Below, one piece after another: positions 43,671-55,039 of a DNA stretch of 64,000 nucleotides. Source of the DNA: Gordius sp. MW1 (Eukaryota > Nematomorpha > Gordioida > Gordea > Gordiidae). Below the pieces are notes generated by a model. That model saw only the letters and a program-made list of their open reading frames with translations, was not told the DNA's origin and ran no database searches. Numbering within the stretch: position 1 is the first letter of the stretch; each line of letters starts with the position of its first letter. The DNA is taken from positions 15,943,001 through 16,007,000 of the forward strand of contig OZ038530.1 in the NCBI GenBank assembly GCA_964036665.1, given 5' to 3'. The position numbers were made by a program, and so were the translations under genes.

Positions 43671-43678
43671 GTAATCTG

Positions 43679-43773
43679 CTTGGGCGTAGCCAGGGGGGGC
43701 GGTTGTCCCCCTCTAAGTTCAAAAATTTGTTCTTTATTGCCCCCCTCTAATTCTAATGCTGGCTACGCCCATG
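43679..43773. mobile_element. hAT MITE of the GGGCGTAGCC family, copy 4 (short)
   Basis: TGGGCGTAGCCAGG to CTGGCTACGCCCATG, 95 bp. Duplication GTAATCTG/GTAATCGG. Orientation is opposite to copies 1-3 as judged by the side with CAATGCTGGC or AATGCTGGC. Confidence 0.87.
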
Positions 43774-43898
43774 GTAATCGGCTCTTTAATATAGCCATTT
43801 TCAGTATAGTAAAAACCGCATTAGTTTATAACATTATACAAATAAAATATATTAATTGTCATAATTGAATTTCCAATTTAACATTTAGCAGTCCTATG

Positions 43899-44576
43899 TA
43901 GAGCCCTGCTCGGCCGCCCAACCCGGCCCGATCTTGGGCCGCGCTCGGGCAGAATTTTATAAGATAATCGGACCTCGGGTCGGGTCTGATGCGGCGGCCC
44001 GACCCGAGGCCCGAGCCTGGCCCGAATTGAACTAAAGCAAATTAATCTTTTATAAAATAGGATTTAAATATACTGAACTAGATATTAAATTAATTATTTT
44101 CGCACAGCCTACATTATATAGCTTCTACTTCAGCTTTTCCCCATGTCTATTATAATTTAACTGACCTGAATTGCAAATCTTATTTGAGTATTTAAATAGA
44201 ATCATAGTAGCTGTTACAACTTTAGAAATAAGAAAAGCAAATATTTCAAAAAGTTTTTTTTATTTGGAACTATTGAAAATATATATTATAAAGTTAAATT
44301 TTTAGCTTTAAATGACTAGCTGAATAAATTGTAACGAGTGAAAACGGATTTTTTATTTCAAACTTATACTAGTTGTAAATTACGAGTGATAACAATTGCA
44401 TTTTATATCTAGACGGTAAATTTTTTAATGATATAATTTTTCAAAAATTTTATTTAGAAAATCGGGTCGGGCCAAAAAAAGTCTTTTGAGCTCGGGCCGG
44501 GCTCAGGCAAAATAAATTTGAGAATTCGGGCTCGGGTCTGGTTCGGACAGAAGAAATTTTATTTTGCAGGGCTCTA
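43899..44576. mobile_element. hAT MITE with G+C-rich ends, exact 8-bp TSD
   Basis: TAGAGCCCTGC to GCAGGGCTCTA (11-bp perfect inverted repeats), duplication GTCCTATG on both sides (43891-43898, 44577-44584). Subterminal regions are repeats of CGGGC/GCCCG words; the centre is AT-rich and noncoding. 678 bp. Confidence 0.95.
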
Positions 44577-44584
44577 GTCCTATG

Positions 44585-45235
44585 GAACTTCTCGCCTCCG
44601 TCTCGAAGTAAAATCTAGTTTCTGGTGCCGTCATGAGTATTTCGTCTCGGTCTACAAAAATTTCGGTGTCGGCGATTCGCGGCATATCTCTATTTATAAA
44701 AATAATTTTTACTATCTAAAGTTTTCCCCTTATTTAATTTAAATATCATATAAATAAGAAAAATTAAATTGTCGAACAATATTTTTATTCAAAAACTTTT
44801 ATAAACATGTTATCTACTTATTTGAACTAAGGGGGAACCTTTGTGTAAAATTCGTTTACTATAGAATGGAATTCGTAACTAGTGTTTAGAGAACTCGGGC
44901 GGAGGACTTAAAACGAGCTTTCAAAGTATAAATTAGTATTAGTAATATTATTATACCGAATGAGTAATCAATACATGCATACAATCATATCGAATATAAT
45001 TCAATGCATGTCATTCTAACTGGCTGGCTGGTTCCACATTACCACACTTAGTTAGAATTGGCAAAAATAATGTAATCCCTTTGGATGAATAATTTAAAAC
45101 AAGAGTTTTAGCCCTCTGATATAACTGTCTTATTTAGCTTCCAATATCGCATGATTAATATATTGTTACAGACACATGAAAGAGACGAGTGAATACTTTT
45201 GAGAACAAATTATATTGCATAGTTTTTTATTCAAA
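44585..45235. other. Spacer with a stray TCTCG fragment
   Basis: 44590-44695 has TCTCGCCTCCGTCTCG and TTTCGTCTCGGTCTAC words, probably a terminal scrap of the TCTCG hAT family. The rest is AT-rich with no gene seen. Confidence 0.4.
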
Positions 45236-45395
45236 GTGCAAAGTTTTTATTGCCATTTTCCAAGTTTTTTATTCAATTTGCCAAGTTTTGAATTAAATGT
45301 TAAGTTTTTTATTAAATGTTCAGATTTTTATTTATTTGCTCAGAGATTAATTATACTTGCCAAGTTTTTTTATGCAAAGTGGTTTTAATTTTGAA
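45236..45395. repeat. Minisatellite arm 1 (CCAAGTTTTTTATT units)
   Basis: Five to six units of about 22-27 bp, e.g. CCAAGTTTTTTATTCAATTT, GTTAAGTTTTTTATTAAATG, and TTCAGATTTTTATTTATTTG. They are the reverse complement in kind of the 45863-46115 array. Confidence 0.7.
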
Positions 45396-45407
45396 TTAAA
45401 ACCAGAT

Positions 45408-45486
45408 AGGTGCGGGTATCGAACCTGCGAGGTACGAGCTATTGAAGCTGCTAGTCAGACGTTCAATCCACTGAGCTATTACACCT
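45408..45486 (-). repeat. tRNA-like sequence (tRNA pseudogene or SINE head)
   Basis: The minus strand begins AGGTGTAATAGCTCAGTGGA (A box) and contains GTCTGACTAG in the anticodon-arm position and GGTTCGATACC (B box), ending GCACCT. The acceptor pairs well for only four to six bases and the anticodon arm does not close cleanly, so a functional tRNA is unlikely. Confidence 0.6.
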
Positions 45487-45654
45487 CAAAATATTTTTGG
45501 TTATATCACATATATATAGCAGCTATAACATTTTATTAGGTTTTTATATATATTATTTTAATAAATGATTATTAAAGGCATCATTTTGTTTGTTTTTAAT
45601 ATACTTTGATTTATGTACTTAATATAGACAATTTTTATTATACAAATAGAGTAA

Positions 45655-45785
45655 TAACTTACAACGATTATAAAAGCTCTCTAAGGTTTCCACAGATAAA
45701 ATTAATTTTTATAAATACGCGATTTAAATGAATAATTTATAACTATATTAAAGCTCTCTAGCGTTTCCACAGCTCAATAACACTT
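45655..45785 (+). repeat. Direct repeat, AAAGCTCTCTA..TTTCCACAG
   Basis: AAAGCTCTCTAAGGTTTCCA (about 45672) and AAAGCTCTCTAGCGTTTCCA (about 45750), 78 bp apart. Confidence 0.7.
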
Positions 45786-45862
45786 CTGTGCAAAATGTAA
45801 TATAGGCAAAATGTAATATAGGCAAGGGTTAGGGTTAGATTTAGTGATTTTAATAACAACTG

Positions 45863-46115
45863 AGCATATTTTGAAAAAAAAACGAAATATTTTTTTGAAA
45901 AAAAACTGAACATTTTTTTGAAAAAAACTGAATATTTTTTTAAAAAAAAACTTAACTTTTTTTGAAAAAAAACTGAATATTTTTTGAAAAATTACTAAAC
46001 ATTTGTTTACAAAAAAACTGAGCACTTTTTAATTAAAATCTGAGCATAAAAAAAACTGAACATTTTTAATTAAAAATCTGAGCAAGTTGAAGTAAAAACT
46101 GAGCACAAACAACTG
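45863..46115. repeat. Minisatellite arm 2 (TTTTTTGAAAAAAACTGA units)
   Basis: About ten units of 20-30 bp built on CTGAACATTTTTTTGAAAAA, later drifting to CTGAGCACTTTTTAATTAAA. Preceded by GGGTTAGGGTTAG at 45827. Inverted relative to arm 1. Confidence 0.85.
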
Positions 46116-46354
46116 AGCATTATGGAATTTTTCACTATGCATTTAAATAACACCCAATACTTTTTATCGTTGTTTTATAATATAAGTAATTAGTTGCAGA
46201 CATTACAATACAGTGCTGTATCAAACACCAATAAAGTATCATTGTTACTGGAACGAATATAAGAGTTTTGATGGATTTTATATAAAATACTTTCAACGCT
46301 CTGACCCTCGCTGAAGGCCGCAAAACGGTAAAATACCAGGCCCTCCTACCCTGT

Positions 46355-46640
46355 AATATCTTTATCCCTATCGTGCCTCGTGCTCTGGGACTTTTGGTCT
46401 GGCCGCCATTAAGCTTTTCAGTTAAATCAGCCGTCGGCCCGCTCTCTAAATATTCTATAAATTTTTTACTTAAACAAAGAATTGATATTTGCAAAGTACA
46501 ATTTTAAATCCCTGGCCGACAGCTGGCCACTTTTAATAGATGGATACATGCGACGCTTTTGAATTATAATTTTTTATTTTGTTTTATATCCGCTCTTATA
46601 ATTTTCCAATATTAACACTTCGTTCATATAATGTTCTTAC
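46355..46640 (-). pseudogene. Dispersed exon-like fragment, copy 2
   Basis: LCLSKKFIEYLESG and ARGTIGIK, with the flank ACAGCTGGCCACTTTTAATA shared with 5170-5460. The core is shortened compared with copies 1 and 3. Parent gene unknown. Confidence 0.5.
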
Positions 46641-47049
46641 GTCAAGTAAACAAAACATAAAAGGAAATCATTCTATAATAGTGCAACACCCCATATAATG
46701 TCTTAAATACTTACTTGATGTTTTTTTTGATAAAAATAAATGCTTAAATATTTTATTTAAGTGTAATAAAAATTAGGCAGAAATTCCGAGAATTTAAGTT
46801 CAGCTGCCAATCCTACCTTTATACGGTAATGTAAATGACAAAACAAATGCATAATGTGATACAACCTGAGATTTTCAGAGATGTACTATGAGTTCAAGCA
46901 TAAGAAACTCTGGGACATATGATTTAATCTAAAACTCTTTAGGGCAATCCTTCGGCAGGCACAGAAGTCGCTGGGGTGCTCTAAAAAGCTTTAGCCATTG
47001 TAACAATTTTATATAATTATTTTCATTAATTGATCACCGATTCAAAATC
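46641..47049. other. Spacer, no gene seen
   Basis: No supported feature. Confidence 0.35.
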
Positions 47050-48130
47050 ATTCCATCAGACAGGTTGATGTACTTGTTGCGAAATTTGATCATGCTTTAT
47101 GATATTTACTACTTCATCAGAACTCATTTCAAGTCTTTATGTTTATGATATTGTCGTGGTTGCGCAGGCGCGCGCAACCGCAGTTTGATCTCATGCGCAG
47201 GCGACGAAATCGCCGGATAATATGTGCTGAAATACCTGATCTTAAACTAGATAAGGATTTTTACAAAATTTTTACTAAAAATATGAAACACGGCCTTTGT
47301 GGAACACTCAATTCAAAATCTCTATGCGTGGTTCAAAGCGATATCCTCGAGGCTTGGTATGTAACACAATTACGGGAAGTAATGAATATCATTTGTACAA
47401 AAGAGGATCAACAAAAAATTGTGGTGGTACCCATTCAACTTCGCGTCGAGGAGGTAACCGCTGGGCTGTTCCATATTGTCCTCTGCTATCAAAATTTTGT
47501 ATAGCACACATCAATGTTGAATGTTGTAAGACAGTTTTTATCGTTTAATCAGATATCACTGCGTATATAGCAAGTCTTCACATCGATGAAATCGCTTAGT
47601 ATCAGACTGGAAGATATATACGCAGCAATGAAGCTATATGGCGTATTCTATCCTCTCCTATACATGTACGCAGTCCTGTTATGGTTCCCTTAGCTGTACA
47701 TCTAGAAAATGGGCAACGCCTTTATTTTACAAATGTAACTGTCAGCATAATAGCCTTAAATTCCCCAGATACAATGATAACAGCGTTCTTCAAGCTAGTT
47801 CAACACGATGATTTTGGGCAAAAGCTGCAATATTGCAAAGTGCCTATGTCTTGCACGTAGAATTCGCGCAGCATGCGATAGGCCAACTATACACTATTCA
47901 TCCCAAATTGCAAAGTGAAGAAATTTGTTCATTAACTATATTTCATCCTAATCATAGGCCTACAGCGATACGGATATCGTTGTTGGATAAGAGTAGACCG
48001 AAGTTACGACTTGGGAAAGCTTCGTGTTATTTGTGACTTGAGCGTGGAGCTAAGCTCCTAAGCGCTGGAAGTTCCTCTACCGAACGGCCATTAATAAGAG
48101 AAGAGGCACTCGGACAAGGGGCCATTCCAA
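47050..48130 (+). pseudogene. Helitron Rep/helicase relic, central part
   Basis: Two overlapping frames of one protein. 47190-47320 is CAEIPDLKLDKDFYKIFTKN and HGLCGT; then SKRYPRGLVCNTITGSNEYH (about 47332) and NRWAVPYCPLLSKFCIAHIN (about 47456). About 47600-47720 reads GRYIRSNEAIWRILSFPIHV and LAVHLENGQRLYF. These are standard blocks between the Helitron_like_N and helicase domains. Many stops and frame changes. The strand is opposite to the 3250-3657 fragment. Confidence 0.82.
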
Positions 48131-49193
48131 CACTTTTGTGTGTTTACAGGGGTTTGAATGTAAAAGACTTCATTAAACAAATTTGAAGCTGCTTTTCTAC
48201 TAGCTCTTCATTTTATTACTGTAGATTTTAGGCTACGACAATACACTACTATACACGCTGTACTAAAATTTTTCTCTGCATTGTCAAACATTATCATTGA
48301 CTTTTGTATACTAGCTGTTTATAAACTCTTTTGTCACCCAATTATGCATATTATCGCCAAACATCGCTACCTAATAAGTATTTAAAACTGTTATAAATCT
48401 ATTTAATTAATCATTAATATACCTTTTCCTATAAATTAATATTAATTTGCATAATATAAAAATATATTTTTTCACATCATAAACTCTCTTTCAGCTGACC
48501 CAAATTCTTTCATATATTTCCTATTAATAGGTACCAATTATTGGCCGAATAAGAACTAAGCCAAAGCAACGCTTAGCTGGGCACAGCTAGTGCTTTATAA
48601 AAACAGCATAACCATTAATCAAGACGTTTGACGTATGATGGTTTAAAACGAAGTAAAAGATATTTCCTAACAAACTCAGCACTGTAAAAATGGTTGTGAG
48701 GTAGTTGATCAATATAAGTTCTACTTGCACTAATTTATTACACCGGTGAGCTTCGAATGCAAATCAACAATCAATTCCTGCACCTTGTACGCCTTGATAA
48801 TATTCAATTAAAAATGTATTAATAATGCTTAAATAAATGTGTTTGTATATTTAAGCCTGATTTAATTTGGATCTTTTTTATTCAATTAATCGTTAACGCT
48901 CGATAAATATGGCCATAGTTGTATAAATGGGGAAGTGTGTGCATAGTCACTCAATTAATTTGTATACTTATAATTTCATATTGTTTAGATGTCAGTGGAA
49001 GAAAATTAAATGCTACATAGGAACAGCATGACTTGACCATTAAGGCGTTTTACCCCTGATGCTTTATTAATAGCTATATGCTTCTAAAAAGCCATAAGTA
49101 AATATAATCTTTCTATTTAATTTAAGGGAAAGCGAATATGAAGGATTAATTTCCATAAATTAAAATTCCATTCGCATTTAAATTTCTACAGTG
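48131..49193. other. Intergenic, no gene seen
   Basis: AT-rich; 48580-48760 may be further Helitron 3' debris but has no diagnostic end. Confidence 0.35.
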
Positions 49194-49197
49194 AGTA

Positions 49198-49398
49198 TGT
49201 AGTGAAACAAATTCATTTACCTTGAAAGAGATTTGGTTGTGATACGCACAAGGTGCAAAGAGAAAGAATACACGAATAGAATTAACTTTCATCTGAATGT
49301 TTATCGTTATCTATTGCTATATAAACTCGCGATTTATAGATTCGTAACCATTGTTATAATTTCCCTTAATAACATATATGCCAACCCCTTTCACTAAA
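49198..49398 (+). repeat. 5' LTR of the TRIM-like element
   Basis: 201 bp. Its first 75 bp repeats at 49773-49847 almost exactly, and its last 20 bp repeats at 50641-50660. Confidence 0.9.
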
Positions 49399-49400
49399 AC

Positions 49401-49412
49401 TGGTGACCCCGA
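49401..49412 (+). promoter_or_regulatory. Primer-binding site of the TRIM-like element
   Basis: TGGTGACCCCGA, a primer-site form common in insect LTR elements. Confidence 0.75.
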
Positions 49413-49772
49413 ATTTCGGGGTTTCGAGGGAGCCAAATTTTTTATTCCTCCCTCAGGACACTTTAACCCCGCATTTGGGGGGAGCCCTCCTTTTTTATTC
49501 CTCCCCTCCCCCGAACACTACTGGCCATGTAATGATCGAGACACAACAATCAACCCCTTCAACCTCTCAACAATCTCGATCTACACATTTACCAATGCTG
49601 CGGAAGAAGAAAGTCGCCTACATTTTGTTAAAAGGATGAAAACCTAGACGGCTTACTACACTGACAATTTAGGTAGACAATGCATCTCTACACCATCACT
49701 TACAAAACCATCACTAAACAAAATTTTCATCCTACAAATTATTCTCTTTTTCTTTTTTAGAAGGGGACTATC

Positions 49773-50660
49773 TGTAGTGAAACAAATTCATTTACCTTGA
49801 AAGAGATTTGGTTGTGATACGCACAAGGTGAAAAGAGAAAGAATAGAGTTATCATTGTTATATTTTCCCTTTAATAAGAAATATTCCGTGGCGTAAATGA
49901 GGGGGGGGGAATTCTCCCCCGGCAAAAATTTGAAAAGATTTTTGATTAATAACTAAATTAAATGGGTTAAAACATTATAGTTTAGTTAAATTAAAGACTT
50001 TAAGACACTTATAAAAACCGAAACATAACATATACATTTATTTTTTTTGATTTAATTTTTTAACAAAATGCATTGTAAAATTCCGAATATGATTGTGAAA
50101 ATTGCTATGCAAACATTTATTTCCCGTGAAAACACCAGACAGCCCCAGGAAGATCTAAGCGATTATTATAATGTTCCTCATTCTATATATTATTAATTAA
50201 TACTTTTATCATCTATCATATTTGTCTTAAATTCTCTGCTAGAACCCATCACGGTTTGATTACTAAATTTCCTGCCAAGGCCGTTAAAACCCTTTAATTG
50301 CCCAATTCACTAGTGCTGCCCGAACAGCCGGGCTCAAAACACGATTTTAAATCTCAAGAATTAATTTTGTCTCATTTTCAAATAATTCTAGAATTGTTAT
50401 AAATAGAAAGTGACAAAAATAGTAAACTATATAAAAAATCTCATTATAGTGCCCGCCCAGGCCTACTTAAAAATCTCAATTTAGAATATTAGCCTGCCCG
50501 ACCCCTTAGCCGAGTGGGCCCAGCAGCGAGCCCGACTTTTAGGTTGTTTAATTTTTACTTTTAATTACGAATAAAATGTAAAAAAAAATTTGCCAGCTTC
50601 CCCCCCCCTCGAAAAAATCCTGGCTACTCGCCTGAATATATTCCAACCCCTTTCACTAAA
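49773..50660 (+). repeat. 3' LTR of the TRIM-like element, interrupted
   Basis: 49773-49885 and 50635-50660 together equal one LTR; the intervening part is the hAT element. Confidence 0.85.
49886..50634. mobile_element. hAT MITE of the GTGGCGTAAATGAG family, copy 1
   Basis: Starts CCGTGGCGTAAATGAGG, ends CTGGCTACTCGCCTG, 749 bp, noncoding with a G run at the left and a C run at the right. Its flanks GAAATATT and AATATATT are imperfect 8-bp duplicates. The left half matches 53761-54241 and the right half matches 59794-60083. Confidence 0.82.
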
Positions 50661-50664
50661 AGTA

Positions 50665-51372
50665 TAAAAAGACTGACGAAATATAAGATTTTAGTGATGG
50701 CCCGACATAATTGAACAGCAAGTCGTCTTTATTTCTTTTGGAAACAAACAATATATCATATTATAAAAATCTGAAAATAAAAGTAATAATTATGTTGAAC
50801 ACACAATATTTTCGCGCTATTTAACATCTACCACCAATTTTGTGTTATATGGATCAAAAAAGAAACCTACATCTTATAAAAGGATCAAAAGGAAATATAC
50901 GATTAGGTTGATAAAATTATGCCAGTCTATTCATTAGTGTTTTGAACCAAGATGGAGTAGCAGCCGTCTTATAATGCTTGAAACATTCATAAATGTTATT
51001 AGTGAAATATAAAGTTTGTACTTGAAGGCTCGACACTTAATTTAAAAGACAATAATAGTAATCACCTATTTATAGGTTTCTAACCAGTGATTAGTAGGAG
51101 CAGTTTTAAACTCGATTGTGCATTGGTGGTTATATATTATTATAAATTCGAACAATTAATGATTTATATCACAAAAAAAGGGATTACTAAAGCCTTGCAT
51201 CTAGATTTTTAAATTTTCATGGTCTTACTTTATTTTGAACATTTCTTATATAGTATCAAAATTCTTATGCCCCCAATTTAAGAGCATTGAAATTTAAACA
51301 GCGATTGAATAGCAAAAATTGCCAAAAGTTATATTTTAGTTTCTGAATATGAAGGTTATAAATCACAAGTGA
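50665..51372. other. AT-rich spacer, no gene seen
   Basis: No supported feature. Confidence 0.4.
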
Positions 51373-51380
51373 TTGGTGAT

Positions 51381-51536
51381 CATGGGCGTAGCCAGGGGGG
51401 GGGCAGGGAGGGGCGGTTGCCCCCCTCTGAATCTAAAAATTTGCTGGAATTTATTGAAATTATGGCTAAAATTATCTAAAAATATAATTTTGCCCCCATC
51501 TAATTTCAATGCTGGCTACGCCTATGTTTGTGATAA
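51381..51536. mobile_element. hAT MITE of the GGGCGTAGCC family, copy 5
   Basis: CATGGGCGTAGCC to GGCTACGCCTATG; duplication TTGGTGAT/TTTGTGAT. Confidence 0.9.
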
Positions 51537-51990
51537 TGCCAACTCTTGTTCAGTAAAAAATAAATATGTAATATTTTAATAGTTCATTGAAAATTTAATT
51601 TTTTTATTTTATGCGTTAAAATTATTCATTAACAAACTTCAATGTTTTGTTAAGATCATTTTTAGATTTCTATGGCCTTATATTTTATTATGTAAAAATT
51701 GGCCAGGCTTCTAATTTTTTATCTAAAATTTAAGGCCCGATTAAAATTTTAAAAATGAAAATTAAAGTGTATTATCATAAAGCTTTCTAAGTAGGCGAAA
51801 GACTTTTTATAATCTATTTTTTCCTTTTCCAACTTTCTGTGAAATTAAACACAGCCATTTACATCATCATTCTACTCATAAAATTTAACTGTTAAATTTA
51901 ACAATATTTGTCTTAGAACAATCTTACATGATTTGCAAAAAGTCTAATGTCCAAATAAATTCAAATTTGATGAAGTGAAATGAATTGGTG

Positions 51991-52146
51991 CATGGGCGTA
52001 GGCAGGGCCCCCCTCCTTAAATGACAAAAAAAAATCATTATAAAAACCCTTAAAAATTGAAAAAAATTATGTTTTGCCCCCGCCCCCCAAATTGTACTTA
52101 AACAACTTTCGCCCCGCCCCTAATTTAGAACCTGGCTACGCCCATG
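51991..52146. mobile_element. hAT MITE of the GGGCGTAGCC family, copy 6
   Basis: CATGGGCGTAGGCAGG to CCTGGCTACGCCCATG; duplication AATTGGTG/AATGGGTG. Confidence 0.88.
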
Positions 52147-52259
52147 AATGGGTGATTATACAAACGCAATTTTTAATCTCATATTAATATTCAAAAAATT
52201 CAATATACCGGGTAAATTTGTGAATGAGTTTCTATTTATATTAAATTTATCTAGAATTT

Positions 52260-52455
52260 ATTTAAGGGGGGGGGGGGGGGTAAAAACAAAAATTTTTCAA
52301 TTTTAAAGTTATTGGTATTAAAAATAATTTCTTACCTTTCGGGGGTAAATTTAAAAACCTTTGAAAGTCAATATAATTATGGCTAAATTCAAAAATTATC
52401 ATTTTGCTCTTCCCTAAATCATTTCTGCCACCTCCTCTAAATCTAATGCTGGCTA
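52260..52455. repeat. Eroded GGGCGTAGCC-family remnant
   Basis: A G run at 52266-52280 and the family word AATCTAATGCTGGCTA at 52438-52453, with the middle also like other copies (ATTATGGCTAAATT). No duplication readable. Confidence 0.45.
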
Positions 52456-52720
52456 ATTACAGCGCATACATAACTATTTTAAAAGACATGTTTATAGAGT
52501 TCATGATATAAATTTAAATAAAGTGAACGAAAAAATAAGACTAATCTATAAAATCTTTAATACACTGTGTCCGATATATTGATTAACGTAAAAAATAGTA
52601 TCTTTAGGTGGCAAAGATCTTGGCTAATATGAGACTGGGTAACCATGGAAACCTAAGAGAGCATTCCGATTGGTAGTGTAGTCTAACTTTTCCATGTCTG
52701 AATAAAACTTTAATTTAACA

Positions 52721-53742
52721 AGTGGTGGGAAAACCCGGAGTTTTCCAAAACCATGCCCCGGTTTCGAGTTAAAGCATTTATTAAACCTCGGGTTTTAAAA
52801 AATATACCTGAACCTAACCTATTTAGGTTAGGCTTAGGTTTTTCATCCCCTAAGGTTTTTCAAAATCTCAACCTAAAATTTTGGGCTATATTTTAACTCT
52901 AGCCCCAAACCTTATGTTGGAAGGAATCCCAGGGTCAGGTCACCTTGGGGTTTTCATACATACGGTATAGTATTTTATATCGCAATATTGTAAAAGAAAT
53001 ACAATCGCTAAGCATAGAATTTGTATTAAATAATGGTAATATTTAAAAGATTGGTATTGGTATTACCGAATTATGTTAAATTTGCTTTTGGTAGAAGTAA
53101 AAAACTATATCATGATTTTATATTAAATTATTATTACTAGTCTTTTTATCAATCCATCATTAACATTATTTAACACAAATTCTATATTATTCAAAGGATT
53201 GGTATTACATAATTATATTAGTGGCTAAGCAATTTTTTATTAGGTTATTAATTATCAATTATAAAAATTTAAGGAGTATGATATTTTAAAATGAATATAT
53301 GAAATTTTTAAATTTAAATCAAAAATTTCTATTACCACTACTATGAATGCAAATGTTATATTAGATTAGCGCCATCTGTAACAGATTTTAATTTATATAA
53401 ATATATTATATCCCTGAAATTTGGCACTACCCTTTATTTGCTAGTTTTGCTCCAAAATCACACCCAAATAGTAAAACTGAACATTTGGTCGCCTTGCTCC
53501 ACTCCCGTTCCACCCTGGAGCCATGCCTGTTCCATTCGACGCAATCCCGTTCCAACCTCACCTCCTAAATACATAGGTTTTATTAGTATATGCCTAAATA
53601 TTATTTTGTAAAGGGAAGCGCTTCTATGCTATGCTTAAGATTATGCAGTAGTTACGAGAGGGATGGGTAGGGATGATAATTTTTAATATATATGGTGCAC
53701 ACGCACACTAAGGTCAGCCCAACCTAAGGTTTTTCCACCACT
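52721..53742. repeat. Possible MITE with AGTGGTGG ends
   Basis: AGTGGTGGGAAAACC at the left and GGTTTTTCCACCACT at the right are inverted with one difference. Subterminal repeats such as AACCTAACCT and ACCTAAGGTT occur on both sides. No target duplication was found. The interior is AT-rich with no gene. Confidence 0.6.
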
Positions 53743-54412
53743 ACTTACATGACAAAATTTCAGTGGCTTAAATGAGGGGAGTTTGCCTTAGTTACAATTT
53801 ATTTACTAGCGTCCCGGGCAAAAATTTGAAAAGTTTTTTGATTAATTACTAAATTAAATGGGTTAAAATATCATAGTTTAGTTACATCAAAGACTTTAAG
53901 ACACTTATAAAAACCTAGAAACATAATGTATACATCCAATTTTTTTGATTTAATTTTTGACAAAATGCGTTGTAAACTTTCTGAATATGATTGTGAAAAG
54001 TGATATGAAAAAAAAAATTTGTTTGAACATTTATTTCCCGTGAAAACACCAGACCCCAGGAATTAGATAACTAAGCGATTATTATAATGTTACTCATTCT
54101 ACATAATATTAATACTTTTATCATTTATCATATTTGTCTAAAATTCTGCTAGAACCCATCACGGTTTGATAACAAAATTGCCTGCCATGGCCAGCTAAAA
54201 CCCTTTAATTGCCAATTCACTAATGCTGTCCGAACAGCCGGTGTAATATCCATTTCCACGACGCTCAAAAAAATCGACATGCCAATCAAAAAATTTTCTT
54301 AAAATTTAAAATTAAATATCTATAGGCTAACACAAACGTCATCAACAGATGTTTTCAGTTAATAACCCATAATATTCACAAAAAATATTGATTATAATTC
54401 AACCATGGTTTA

Positions 54413-54538
54413 TGAAACGACCGTAATTCCAGAATGTGTTTTAGAACTAAGTTTTTAATATTCAAATTATGTCACATGTGGTTGTTGATAAAAAACAAAA
54501 TATATTTTTCAATTCGATGTTATAGTACAATCATAACA
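54413..54538 (-). repeat. 3' LTR of the hnRNP-carrying element
   Basis: TGAAACGACCGTAATTCCAG to ATCATAACA on +; three indels and a few substitutions against 57053-57183. Confidence 0.92.
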
Positions 54539-54677
54539 TCTCTTCCCGCTTAATTATTTACATCCTCACATCTCTTCAATCAATCTACTTGGCGGTTTCT
54601 TGATTCTTCTTAGGAAAACATTTTCATTTTCCGGTGTATCCATTTCAGCTGGCATTAATTCCTCTTGTACTGACTGT

Positions 54678-55035
54678 TCAAATACCAGTGAGGCTGATTT
54701 CGACATTTGTTGATCGCGTTTCCTCCACCTCTTCATGAAATTCCTCTACTGATATCGATGCCGCTGAACTTAGTGCCTGTTGATCTTTGACTTCTTCTTC
54801 CCTCCTCCTTAATTGGTCCGCGTGCTTCCTTATTTTCCTTGGCTTTCCACTGTATATGACCATATTCCATTTCGTTGTAATACCGTGCCCTCCCTCCAAC
54901 AAGGTCTAAATCGTTTTTTACCCACACTGGCTGGTTATTTAAAATTCTCGTGAACTTAAACCCTTATCGTGATAACAACCTTGCTTTTCTCTATTGTGTT
55001 CTAGATTAGTTCTAGGGTTAGGTCTAGTCCAATCC
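54678..55035 (-). pseudogene. pol: pol C-terminal tail of the hnRNP-carrying element
   Basis: Across frames: LDWTRPNPRTNLEHNREKQG, YHDKGLSSREF, PVWVKNDLDLVG, then a chromo-like end with RKIRKHADQLRRREEEVKDQ. This matches the extreme C-terminus of Gypsy integrases, including the corresponding part of the 13860-18223 element (about 17690-17925). Confidence 0.78.
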
Positions 55036-55039
55036 AACA

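Larger units (their letters stand above)
49198..50660 (+). mobile_element. Non-coding short LTR element (TRIM-like)
   Basis: Duplication AGTA (49194-49197 and 50661-50664). LTRs start TGTAGTGAAA and end TTTCACTAAA, themselves inverted. The primer site TGGTGACCCCGA begins two bases after the 5' LTR. A purine tract AGAAGGGGACTATC precedes the 3' LTR. The interior is only 374 bp and has no gag or pol. The 3' LTR is split by a 749-bp hAT element. It must have been mobilised by another element's enzymes. Confidence 0.9.

Noticed and set aside
45408-45486. Functional tRNA gene on the minus strand
   Set aside because: A and B boxes are present, but the acceptor and anticodon stems do not pair as required; called tRNA-like only.
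45825-45842. Telomeric repeat GGGTTAGGGTTAG
   Set aside because: Only two units, and not at a sequence end; chance or part of a repeat.
45774-46025. Lys/Phe-rich minus-strand ORF
   Set aside because: It is a translation of the A/T minisatellite.
49378-49647. ORFs in the interior of the TRIM-like element
   Set aside because: Two overlapping frames over a low-complexity C/T-rich stretch beginning at the primer site; no gag motif.
52721-53742. hAT assignment for the AGTGGTGG-ended repeat
   Set aside because: Inverted ends are visible but no 8-bp duplication flanks them.
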